The notes beneath the pieces are model-generated. The model ran no database searches, was not told the origin of the DNA, and saw nothing but the letters and a program-made list of their open reading frames with translations. From contig CP023454.1 in the NCBI GenBank assembly GCA_002356635.1, forward strand, positions 496,001 to 560,000: a stretch of 64,000 nucleotides of DNA. Reading direction: 5' to 3'. Below are positions 28,206 through 36,034 of this stretch, in pieces. A program made the translations under genes and the position numbers. This stretch comes from Rhodobacteraceae bacterium QY30. Lineage in GTDB: Bacteria; Pseudomonadota; Alphaproteobacteria; Rhodobacterales; Rhodobacteraceae. Positions within the stretch are counted from its first letter, which is position 1, and every line of letters starts with the position of its first letter.

Positions 28206-30395
28206 ATGGATCGCGCAGATATCGTTCACGACAATTTCCTGCGGCGCGTTGCGGCAGGTGATTTTCCCCCGGGCCGCGCGCCCGATGGCCCTTTGGCCGC
28301 GACGGATGCCGTCGCCGCCTTTCGCGCCGGCTGCCTGAGCCGGGCGCTGGACCGCACCAGCCGCGCCATGCAGAAGGCGGGGCAGGGGTTCTACACCATC
28401 GGATCGTCGGGGCACGAAGGGCTGGCCGCCGTTGCACTGGCGCTGCGTCCGACGGACATGGCCTTCCTGCATTACCGCGATGCCGCCTTCCAGATCGCCC
28501 GCGCCGGACAGGTGCCGGGGCAATCCATCGCCTGGGACATGCTTCTGTCCTTCGCCGCCAGTTCCGAAGACCCGATTTCGGGCGGGCGGCACAAGGTTCT
28601 GGGGTCGAAGGCGCTGTCGATCCCGCCGCAGACTTCGACCATCGCGTCGCACCTGCCCAAGGCTGTGGGCGCCGCCTATGCCATCGGCTCGGCCCGGCGT
28701 CATCGGCCCGAACACGCGACGCTGCCAGACGATGCGATCGTCTATTGCAGCTTTGGCGATGCCTCGGCCAACCACTCGACGGCGCAAGGGGCGTTCAACA
28801 CCGCGCAGTGGACCAGCTATCAGTCGATCCCGCTGCCCTTGCTGTTCGTCTGCGAAGACAACGGCATCGGGATTTCGACCAAGACCCCGAAAGGCTGGAT
28901 CCGGGCGACATTCGAAAACCGGCCGGGGATGAAGTATTTTGCCTGCGACGGGCTGGACATCTACGACACCTTCCGTGTGGCGAGTGAAGCCGCCGACTAT
29001 GTCCGCACCCGCCGCAAGCCCGCCTTCCTGCATGTGCGCACCATCCGGCTTTATGGCCATGCGGGCGCGGATGTGCCCACCACCTATCTGTCGCGTGACG
29101 AGGTCGAGGCCGAAGAAGCCCATGATCCGCTGCTGCATTCCGTGCGGCTACTGGATCAGGCGGGGGCGCTTGGCCCAGAACAGGCGCTTCAGATCTACAC
29201 CGACACCTGCGCCCGCACGGCCCGCATCGCCGCCGAAGCGGTGACGCGGCCGCGGCTGCGCACCGCGCCCGAGGTGATGGCCTCACTTATCCCGCCGCGC
29301 CGGGTCTGCAAGCCGACGAACGGCCCCAGTGCCGAAGCGCGGGAAGCGGCTTTTGGCGGCGACCTGAAGGCGATGGCCGAACCGCAGATCATGTCGCGGA
29401 TCATAAACTGGGCGCTGACGGACCTGATGCTGGCCCACCGCGACATCGTGATGATGGGCGAAGACGTGGGCCGCAAGGGCGGCGTTTATGGCGTCACGCA
29501 GAAGCTGACGGCGCGGTTCGGTCCCGACCGGATGATCGACACGCTGCTGGATGAACAGTCGATCCTGGGGCTGGCCATCGGCATGGCGCAGAACGGCTTT
29601 ACGCCCATGCCCGAAATCCAGTTTCTGGCCTATCTGCACAACGCCGAAGACCAGATCCGGGGTGAAGCCGCGACGCTGCCGTTCTTTTCGAACGGGCAAT
29701 ACACCAACCCCATGGTGCTGCGGATCGCGGGGCTGGGCTATCAGAAGGGCTTCGGCGGGCATTTCCACAACGACAACTCGGTCGCCGTGCTGCGCGACAT
29801 TCCGGGCGTGATCCTTGCGGTGCCGTCGAACGGCGCGGATGCTGCGCGGATGCTGCGCGAATGCGTGCGACTGGCGCGAGAGGAACAGCGGGTGGTGGTG
29901 TTCCTGGAACCCATCGCGCTTTACCCGATGCGCGACCTGCACGCAGACAAGGACGGCGGCTGGATGACCCGCTATCCCGATCCGTCCGAAGTGATCGCCC
30001 TGGGCGAGGTTGGCGTGCATGGCGCGGGCGAGGATCTGGCCATCGTGACCTTCGGGAATGGCACCTACCTGTCGCGGCAAGCGGAAAAGCGGCTGGCGGA
30101 CGAAGGCGTGAAGGCCCGGGTCATCGACACGCGCTGGCTGTCGCCCCTGCCGGTCGAAGGGCTGTTGCAGGCGGTCAAGGGCGCCAGGCGGATCCTGATC
30201 GTCGACGAAACGCGCCATTCGGGCGGGGTGGCCGAAGGTCTGATGGCGCTGTTTGCCGAACATTGCGATGTGCCGCTGGCGCGACTGACGGCGGAAGACA
30301 GCTTCATCGCCACGGGGCCGGCCTATGCGGCCACCATGCCCTCGGCCGACAGCATCGTTGCCGCCGCGAAGGCGCTGATCGGGGGTGCGAAATGA
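28206..30395 (+). CDS. Fused E1 alpha-beta 2-oxoacid dehydrogenase (TPP-dependent)
   Basis: 729 residues joining the alpha and beta halves of a pyruvate/branched-chain type E1. Alpha half (1-385): GFYTIGSSGHEG, and the thiamine site GDASANHSTAQG at 184 with EDNGIGIS at 219; the usual GDG is GDA. Beta half (from about 390): MMGEDVGRKGGVYGVTQ, DEQSILGLAIGMA and VVDE-like IVDETRHSGG. It decarboxylates a 2-oxoacid; among gcdH and an ALDH7 enzyme, 2-oxoadipate is the likely substrate, but branched-chain acids are possible. No E2 or E3 is nearby. The stop overlaps the FabD-like gene (ATGA). Confidence 0.85.
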   Translation: MDRADIVHDNFLRRVAAGDFPPGRAPDGPLAATDAVAAFRAGCLSRALDRTSRAMQKAGQGFYTIGSSGHEGLAAVALALRPTDMAFLHYRDAAFQIARAGQVPGQSIAWDMLLSFAASSEDPISGGRHKVLGSKALSIPPQTSTIASHLPKAVGAAYAIGSARRHRPEHATLPDDAIVYCSFGDASANHSTAQGAFNTAQWTSYQSIPLPLLFVCEDNGIGISTKTPKGWIRATFENRPGMKYFACDGLDIYDTFRVASEAADYVRTRRKPAFLHVRTIRLYGHAGADVPTTYLSRDEVEAEEAHDPLLHSVRLLDQAGALGPEQALQIYTDTCARTARIAAEAVTRPRLRTAPEVMASLIPPRRVCKPTNGPSAEAREAAFGGDLKAMAEPQIMSRIINWALTDLMLAHRDIVMMGEDVGRKGGVYGVTQKLTARFGPDRMIDTLLDEQSILGLAIGMAQNGFTPMPEIQFLAYLHNAEDQIRGEAATLPFFSNGQYTNPMVLRIAGLGYQKGFGGHFHNDNSVAVLRDIPGVILAVPSNGADAARMLRECVRLAREEQRVVVFLEPIALYPMRDLHADKDGGWMTRYPDPSEVIALGEVGVHGAGEDLAIVTFGNGTYLSRQAEKRLADEGVKARVIDTRWLSPLPVEGLLQAVKGARRILIVDETRHSGGVAEGLMALFAEHCDVPLARLTAEDSFIATGPAYAATMPSADSIVAAAKALIGGAK

Positions 30396-31429
30396 AGACC
30401 GCCGTTCTGATCTGCCCCGGTCGCGGCACCTATACCAAGACCGAGCTTGGGTCGCTGACGCGGCTGCACCCGGACAAGGCGCCGATGATCGCGGGCTTTG
30501 ATGCGGCGCGGATGGCGCTGGGGCAGGAAACGCTGACCGCGCTGGACACCGCGCCCAGCTATTCGGTGTCGCGCCATACGCGCGGCGATAATGCAAGCGG
30601 GCTGATCTATGCCTGCACGCTGGCCGACAGCCTGTCGATCGACGCCGAAAAGGTCCGTATCGTGGCCGTGACCGGCAATTCGATGGGCTGGTATTCCGCG
30701 TTGGCCTGCGGGGGCGCGCTGACGCCGGACGATGGCTTTCGGGTCGTCAACACGATGGGCACGCTGATGCAGCAAAGCCTGATCGGCGGGCAGGTGATCT
30801 ACCCGTTCATGTCCGAGGACTGGCACGACGATCCGGCGCGGCGGAATGAGATTCTGTCCATCGCGGCCCAGATCGCGGCGCGACCGGGGCACCAGTTGTC
30901 GCTGTCCATCGACCTGGGCGGAATGCTGGTGCTGGCCGGCAATGCCGAAGGCCTGGCCGCGTTCGAGGCCGCCGTGCCGGTTGCGCAGGCGCGGTTTCCG
31001 ATGCGGCTGGCGAACCACGCGGCCTTCCACACCGCGATGCAGGCGCCCGTTGCCGAACAGGGCCGCGCCGCGCTGCCCCTGTCGCTGTTTTCGCAGCCTA
31101 CGGTGCCGCTGATCGACGGACGCGGCGCGATCTGGTGGCCGGGGGCGACGAAAACCGATGCGCTGTGGGATTACACCCTTGGCCATCAGGTGACGGAGCC
31201 CTACCTGTTCACCCGTGCGATCACCATCGCCGCGCGGGAATTCGCGCCCGACCTGTTCATCGTCGCCGGACCCGGCACGACATTGGGCGGGGCTGTGGCG
31301 CAATCGCTGATCCGCGCGAACTGGAAGGGGATGCGGTCGAAAGCCGATTTCCAGGCTGCGCAGCAAGATGACCCGGTTCTGGTCTCCATGGGAATGGACG
31401 ACCAGCGCCGCACCGTGACAAGGGAGTAA
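30392..31429 (+). CDS. FabD-like acyltransferase in the lysine/glutarate cluster
   Basis: 345-residue protein with the malonyl-CoA:ACP transacylase fold. N-terminal CPGRGTY replaces PGQGSQ, the nucleophile elbow is GNSMG (Ser97) instead of GHSLG, and the catalytic His is His213 in AAFHT. The arginine that binds the malonyl carboxylate (Arg117 in E. coli FabD) aligns with Met122 in NTMGTLMQ, so malonyl is an unlikely substrate. It starts inside the E1 stop (ATGA) and ends 3 bases before the aldehyde dehydrogenase gene. No ACP or fatty acid gene is near. It may move an acyl group in 2-oxoacid oxidation, but this is inference. Confidence 0.75.
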   Translation: MKTAVLICPGRGTYTKTELGSLTRLHPDKAPMIAGFDAARMALGQETLTALDTAPSYSVSRHTRGDNASGLIYACTLADSLSIDAEKVRIVAVTGNSMGWYSALACGGALTPDDGFRVVNTMGTLMQQSLIGGQVIYPFMSEDWHDDPARRNEILSIAAQIAARPGHQLSLSIDLGGMLVLAGNAEGLAAFEAAVPVAQARFPMRLANHAAFHTAMQAPVAEQGRAALPLSLFSQPTVPLIDGRGAIWWPGATKTDALWDYTLGHQVTEPYLFTRAITIAAREFAPDLFIVAGPGTTLGGAVAQSLIRANWKGMRSKADFQAAQQDDPVLVSMGMDDQRRTVTRE

Positions 31430-31432
31430 ACC

Positions 31433-32932
31433 ATGACCAACGCCATTCTGACTGCTTGCGGCCTGACCGAGGCCGAAGTGACCGGCGGCACGCTTGCCGT
31501 CCGTTCGCCCATCGACGGGGCGGAAATCGCCCGCGTCCATGAAACCCCGGCCAGCGACATGCCGGCGGTCATCGCCCGGTCGCAGGCTGCCTTCCGCGTC
31601 TGGCGGGAACTCCCGGCGCCTCGCCGGGGCGAACTGGTCCGTCTGCTGGGCGAAGAACTGCGCGCCAGCAAGGAGGCGCTGGGCGCCTTGGTGACGCTTG
31701 AGGTCGGCAAGATCACGTCTGAAGGTCTGGGCGAAGTGCAGGAGATGATCGACATCTGCGACTTCGCCGTCGGCTTGTCGCGGCAGATCTACGGGCTGAC
31801 CATCGCTTCGGAACGCCCGGGCCACCGGATGATGGAAACCTGGCACCCGATGGGCCCTTGCGGCGTCATCTCGGCCTTCAACTTCCCCGTCGCGGTCTGG
31901 TCCTGGAACGCGGCGCTGGCGCTGGTCTGCGGCGATCCGGTGATCTGGAAACCGTCGGAAAAGACCCCGCTGACGGCGATGGCCACCATGAAGATCATGG
32001 AGCGCGCGCTGAAACGCTTCGGACCCGAGGCGCCCGAAGGGCTGGTGCAGCTGGTCATCGGTGGCCCCGCGATTGGCGAGGCGCTGGTGGCATCGAAAGA
32101 CGTGCCGATCATCTCGGCCACCGGCTCGACCCGGATGGGCGGAATCGTCGGGCCGCAGGTCGCGGCGCGCTGGGGCCGGGCGATCCTGGAACTGGGCGGC
32201 AACAATGCGATGATCGTGGCGCCTTCCGCCGATCTGGACATGGCGGTGCGCGCCATCGTCTTTTCGGCCGTGGGAACGGCGGGCCAGCGCTGCACCTCGC
32301 TGCGGCGGCTGATCGCGCATAACTCGATCAAGGACGATCTGGTGGCGAAGCTTGCGAAGGCCTACGCCAGCCTGCCGATCGGCGATCCGCGCCAATCGAC
32401 CACGCTGGTCGGCCCGCTGATCGACCACGCCACCCGCGACCGGATGCTGTCGGCCCTGGAAAGCGCGCGCGCCGAAGGTGGCACCGTGCATGGCGGTCAG
32501 ACCGTGACGACGGGCGTGCCGCAGGGCGGGGCCTATGTGACCCCCGCCATTGCGGAAATGCCGGGCCAGACCGACACCGTGCGCACCGAAACCTTCGCGC
32601 CGATCCTTTACGTGCTGGGCTATGACACGCTGGAAGAAGCGATCGCGATCCAGAATGACGTGCCGCAGGGGCTGTCGTCTTGCATCTTCACCCTGAACAT
32701 GCGCGAGGCCGAAACCTTCCTGTCGGCTGCCGGATCGGACTGTGGCATTGCCAACGTCAACATCGGGCCTTCGGGCGCGGAAATCGGCGGGGCCTTTGGC
32801 GGGGAAAAGGAAACCGGTGGCGGGCGCGAAAGCGGTTCGGACGCCTGGAAGGGCTACATGCGGCGGCAGACCAACACGGTGAACTATTCCGCCAAGCTGC
32901 CGCTGGCGCAGGGCGTGAAGTTCGACTTCTAA
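31433..32932 (+). CDS. amaB: Aldehyde dehydrogenase, ALDH7 type (2-aminoadipate semialdehyde dehydrogenase)
   Basis: 499-residue NAD-dependent dehydrogenase closest in pattern to ALDH7A1/antiquitin, which oxidises 2-aminoadipate 6-semialdehyde to 2-aminoadipate. Catalytic Cys in GTAGQRCTSLRR near residue 285, Glu in ILELGGNNAM near residue 250, NAD-binding ISATGSTRMGG near residue 225. GGAFGGEKETGGGRESGSD near the C terminus is typical of ALDH7. The neighbours (saccharopine/lysine dehydrogenase, gcdH) fit the same pathway. Symbol by analogy with Pseudomonas amaB. Confidence 0.85.
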   Translation: MTNAILTACGLTEAEVTGGTLAVRSPIDGAEIARVHETPASDMPAVIARSQAAFRVWRELPAPRRGELVRLLGEELRASKEALGALVTLEVGKITSEGLGEVQEMIDICDFAVGLSRQIYGLTIASERPGHRMMETWHPMGPCGVISAFNFPVAVWSWNAALALVCGDPVIWKPSEKTPLTAMATMKIMERALKRFGPEAPEGLVQLVIGGPAIGEALVASKDVPIISATGSTRMGGIVGPQVAARWGRAILELGGNNAMIVAPSADLDMAVRAIVFSAVGTAGQRCTSLRRLIAHNSIKDDLVAKLAKAYASLPIGDPRQSTTLVGPLIDHATRDRMLSALESARAEGGTVHGGQTVTTGVPQGGAYVTPAIAEMPGQTDTVRTETFAPILYVLGYDTLEEAIAIQNDVPQGLSSCIFTLNMREAETFLSAAGSDCGIANVNIGPSGAEIGGAFGGEKETGGGRESGSDAWKGYMRRQTNTVNYSAKLPLAQGVKFDF

Positions 32933-32957
32933 GCCCACACTGCTTTTTGCCAGACCT

Positions 32958-32998
32958 ACGACCCGGCCGTCGAACTGACCGGCCGGGTCGTCATTTTT
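32958..32998 (+). terminator. Strong intrinsic terminator after the aldehyde dehydrogenase gene
   Basis: A perfect 12-pair stem ACGACCCGGCCG / CGGCCGGGTCGT with a 10-base loop, followed by CATTTTTG. It ends the gcdH-to-ALDH unit, so the downstream dehydrogenase must have its own promoter. Confidence 0.9.
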
Positions 32999-33005
32999 GT
33001 GCGGC

Positions 33006-33026
33006 TTTCCGCAATTGCGACGGAAA
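33006..33026. promoter_or_regulatory. Inverted repeat upstream of the saccharopine/lysine dehydrogenase gene
   Basis: TTTCCG (33006-33011) and CGGAAA (33021-33026) are 9 bases apart; a smaller palindrome GCAATTGC (33011-33018) lies between. It is in the 110-base leader of the dehydrogenase gene, just past the terminator, so it is a candidate operator. The regulator is unknown. Confidence 0.4.
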
Positions 33027-33108
33027 TAACCACGGCAATCGTCCGTGAAGCCCGGCAAGTTGAGCCGTGCAACAGGCCGCAGACAGACGGCAAATCAAGG
33101 AAAAATCC

Positions 33109-34191
33109 ATGTCTTTCAATAAAGTGGCCGTTCTTGGCCTTGGGAAGGTTGGCCATCTGGCGGCAGAGCTTCTGGTGGGGGCAGGGTTCACTGTCACGGG
33201 CATCGATTCGCGCCCACTGACGGATGCGCCCTTTGCAACCCGGGTGGCCGACCTGACCGACCCCGAGGCGCTGCGCAAGGTCTTGTCGGAGCAGGAGGCC
33301 GTCCTGTCCTGCCTGCCCTATCACCTGAACATCGGCGTCTCGACCATCGCGCATGCGCTGGGGATCCATTACTTCGACCTGACCGAGGACGTGCCCACCA
33401 CCCGCCATATCCGGGAACTGGCCAAGACCTCACGCGGTCTGATGGCGCCGCAGTGCGGGCTGGCGCCGGGGTTCATCGGCATCGTGGGCGCGCATCTGGC
33501 CGAACAGTTTGACACGATCCGGTCGATCAAGCTGCGTGTCGGCGCGCTGCCGCAGAACCCGACGGGGCTTCTGGGCTATGCCTTCAACTGGTCGCCGGAA
33601 GGGGTGGTGAACGAATACCTGAATGATTGCGAGGTGATCGAGGAGGGCGTTCTGAAGACCGTGTCCGCGATGGAATGGACCGAGACGATCTACATCGACG
33701 GCATGCAGCTGGAAGCCTTCACCACCTCGGGCGGGCTGGGGACGATGTGCGAAACCTATGCCGACCGGATCGAGAACCTGGATTACAAGACCATGCGCTA
33801 TCCGGGACACGTCAAGCTGATGAACTTCTTCTTCCATGAACTGCTGATGCGCGAGAACCGTGCCGAGGCTGGCCGCATCCTGACCCACGCGAAACCGCCG
33901 GTGGATGAGGACGTGGTCTATGTCCACGCCGCCGCCGAGGGCCGCACCGAAGGCGGAATACGCCGCAAGGAATTCGTGCGCGCCTATTACCCGATCGAGA
34001 TTGGCGGCAAGCACCGCACCGCGATTGCCTGGACGACCTCGGCCTCGGTCGTCGCGGTGATCGAGATGGTGCGGGACGGCAAGCTGCCGCAATCGGGGTT
34101 CCTGAAGCAGGAGGATATTCCGTTGGAGCCTTACCTGGCCACCCGCACCGGGGGCTACTACCAGACCGGACATCGCAGCCGCCGCGCCTGA
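33109..34191 (+). CDS. Saccharopine dehydrogenase family protein (saccharopine or lysine 6-dehydrogenase)
   Basis: 360 residues, one Rossmann domain (VAVLGLGKVGHLAAELL, residues 6-22) plus the saccharopine dehydrogenase C-terminal domain. LAPGFIGIVGAHLAEQ and FTTSGGLGTMCETYA are family landmarks. Either it splits saccharopine to glutamate and 2-aminoadipate semialdehyde, which needs a lysine-ketoglutarate reductase not in the window, or it deaminates lysine directly like lysine 6-dehydrogenase, which has the same fold and size. Both routes feed the adjacent ALDH. The start at 33109 follows AAGGAAAAATCC. It is transcribed apart from the upstream run. Confidence 0.85.
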   Translation: MSFNKVAVLGLGKVGHLAAELLVGAGFTVTGIDSRPLTDAPFATRVADLTDPEALRKVLSEQEAVLSCLPYHLNIGVSTIAHALGIHYFDLTEDVPTTRHIRELAKTSRGLMAPQCGLAPGFIGIVGAHLAEQFDTIRSIKLRVGALPQNPTGLLGYAFNWSPEGVVNEYLNDCEVIEEGVLKTVSAMEWTETIYIDGMQLEAFTTSGGLGTMCETYADRIENLDYKTMRYPGHVKLMNFFFHELLMRENRAEAGRILTHAKPPVDEDVVYVHAAAEGRTEGGIRRKEFVRAYYPIEIGGKHRTAIAWTTSASVVAVIEMVRDGKLPQSGFLKQEDIPLEPYLATRTGGYYQTGHRSRRA

Positions 34192-34194
34192 GGT

Positions 34195-34539
34195 TCAGGC
34201 CACACGGTTGCCGATCTGGCCGGAGGGTTCCAGCCCCGCAAGGAAGGCGTGCTTGGTGATGCGGTACTGCCGCGTCACCAGTTCCGGATCAACATCGGCG
34301 GCCAACCCCTGTGCCGCCATCTTTTCCCCATGCTGGCAATGGGCGCCGAAACCAGTAAAGCCCAGATTCCACGCGCTTCCCTTCAGAAAGTGCAGGTCCG
34401 CCTCCAGTTGCGGGGCGGACTGGTTCGACAGGCGGTCGAGAATCGATTCCACCTCGTCCCAGAACAGGTCCAGCACTTCGGCGAACCCGCCTTCGCCGAT
34501 CTCACGCCGCAGTTCTTCGACCCTGTTCCAGTCGATCAT
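34195..34539 (-). CDS. Hpt domain phosphotransfer protein
   Basis: 114-residue stand-alone histidine phosphotransfer domain. The phospho-accepting residue is His50 in ADLHFLKGSAWNLG, the standard Hpt pattern. Helices on both sides give a four-helix bundle and nothing else. It is divergent from a receiver-PP2C gene 145 bases away, and phosphate transfer between the two products is the obvious expectation. It ends 3 bases from the convergent saccharopine dehydrogenase gene. Confidence 0.9.
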   Translation of the reverse strand: MIDWNRVEELRREIGEGGFAEVLDLFWDEVESILDRLSNQSAPQLEADLHFLKGSAWNLGFTGFGAHCQHGEKMAAQGLAADVDPELVTRQYRITKHAFLAGLEPSGQIGNRVA

Positions 34540-34599
34540 CCCCAGGCCCTTTCACTCCAATCCAGTTCGGCGACAGGCTAAGCCCGCCATCTTTCCCGA

Positions 34600-34643
34600 G
34601 GGTTAATCCGGAACCTCTTTTTCGGTTCAGCCAGAATTAACCC
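34600..34643. promoter_or_regulatory. Inverted GGGTTAAT/ATTAACCC pair between the Hpt and receiver-PP2C genes
   Basis: GGGTTAAT at 34600-34607 and ATTAACCC at 34636-34643 form a perfect dyad 28 bases apart in the shared promoter region. Each holds TTAACC, the half site of the alphaproteobacterial cell-cycle regulator CtrA (consensus TTAA-N7-TTAA); the full spaced consensus is not present, so CtrA control is only a possibility. Confidence 0.35.
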
Positions 34644-34684
34644 GCAAACGGTTAGCTTCAGGGGACCGGATTGAGGAACGCAAC

Positions 34685-36034
34685 TTGTCTATGCCCCAGA
34701 ATCATGGACCCGAACCGCCTCGGCCTGGCGACAGGCAGGACGTGCTGATCGTCGATGACAGCCGCGTGCAGCGGCGCATCCTGGCGGCGCAACTCAGCCG
34801 CGCGGGATACCGCGTCATCGAGGCCGGCTCCGCCGAAGAGGCGCTGGACCTGTGCCGCGACCGGATGCCCGCGATCATCATCTCGGACTGGACCATGCCG
34901 GGCTTGTCGGGGCTGGAGCTGTGCCAGCTGATCCGTCAGCAGCAGGCCGAGGATTATGTCTACTTCATCCTGCTGACATCGCGGGCCGAGGCCACGGAAG
35001 TGGCGGCAGGTCTGGATGCCGGGGCGGATGATTTCCTCACGAAGCCGATTGCCGGGGATGAATTGCGCGCCCGGATCGCTTCGGGGCGGCGGCTCTTGCG
35101 GATGCAGGGTGAACTGCAGGAGAAGAACCGCCTTCTGCTGGAGACACTGGGCAAGTTGCAGACGGTCCATGAACGGCTGGACCGCGACCTGAAGGAAGCG
35201 CGGAAACTGCAACAGGGGCTGGTGCGCGAACGCCAGCGCAGCTTCGGCCGGTCCGAGGTCAATCTTCTGTTGCGTCCCTGCGGCCATGTCGGCGGTGACC
35301 TGGTCGGTTTCTTCCCGATCAACGCGCGCCGAATTGGACTTTACGCCATCGACGTGTCGGGGCACGGCATCGCCTCGGCGCTGATGACAGCGCGCCTGGC
35401 GGGCTATCTGTCGGGGAACGCCCCGGGGCTGAACGTGGCAATCCAGACGAATGAGGCGGGGAGCTATGATCCGGTGCTGCCTTCGGATGTCGCGGCAGAG
35501 CTGAACCAGATCCTGCTCGATGACATGCGCGGCGATACCTATTTCACCATGGCCTATGCCGATGTGGACCTGATCACGGGCCGCGTGGCGCTGGTCCAGG
35601 CGGGGCATCCTCATCCCGTGGTCCTGCGCGCGGGCGGCGCGGTCGAATCCCTGGGGGCGGGCGGGCTTCCGATCGGGCTGATCCCTGATGCGGAATATCA
35701 CACCGTATCCACCGTCCTGCGTCCCGGCGACCGCCTGATCCTGGTCTCGGACGGCATCACCGAAGTGGTCGATGCCAGCGGCACGATGCTGGACGACCGG
35801 GGCTTTGCGGACCTGCTGTCCGCCATTGACGAGGCGCCCGGCGCGGCCTTCGCCGAGGCGCTGGTGAAACGGCTGTCGCAGATCAATGGCGGGGAATTTG
35901 CCGATGATGTTTCGGCCGTTCTGTTCGACTTCGAGCGGTCGGGCGCGGCTCTGCGGTCTCAGATCCCGGACAGGGCGCGAACGGCCGCCTTGCCGGCCCA
36001 CAGCGCGGTGGCCATGCAGCCCGTCAGCAGATAG
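34685..36034 (+). CDS. Response regulator with PP2C/SpoIIE phosphatase output (RbaY-like)
   Basis: 449 residues: receiver domain (18-135) with acidic pair Asp24/Asp25, phospho-acceptor Asp68 (SDWTMP) and Lys120 (TKP); a coiled-coil linker (135-185); and a PP2C-type serine phosphatase (190-435) with AIDVSGHGIASALM, MAYADVDL, VQAGHPHPVVL and LVSDGITEVVD. Such proteins dephosphorylate an anti-sigma antagonist in partner switching; the Rhodobacter capsulatus relative RbaY affects gene transfer agent production. TTG at 34685 has GAGGA 7 bases upstream; ATG 34691 is an alternative. The 3' end overlaps the convergent FAD gene by 76 bases. Confidence 0.88.
   Translation: MSMPQNHGPEPPRPGDRQDVLIVDDSRVQRRILAAQLSRAGYRVIEAGSAEEALDLCRDRMPAIIISDWTMPGLSGLELCQLIRQQQAEDYVYFILLTSRAEATEVAAGLDAGADDFLTKPIAGDELRARIASGRRLLRMQGELQEKNRLLLETLGKLQTVHERLDRDLKEARKLQQGLVRERQRSFGRSEVNLLLRPCGHVGGDLVGFFPINARRIGLYAIDVSGHGIASALMTARLAGYLSGNAPGLNVAIQTNEAGSYDPVLPSDVAAELNQILLDDMRGDTYFTMAYADVDLITGRVALVQAGHPHPVVLRAGGAVESLGAGGLPIGLIPDAEYHTVSTVLRPGDRLILVSDGITEVVDASGTMLDDRGFADLLSAIDEAPGAAFAEALVKRLSQINGGEFADDVSAVLFDFERSGAALRSQIPDRARTAALPAHSAVAMQPVSR

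Noticed and set aside
30323-33058. 911-codon open frame on the minus strand
   Set aside because: It is the antisense of the FabD-like and aldehyde dehydrogenase genes; high GC leaves the opposite frame open, and its product has no recognisable domain.
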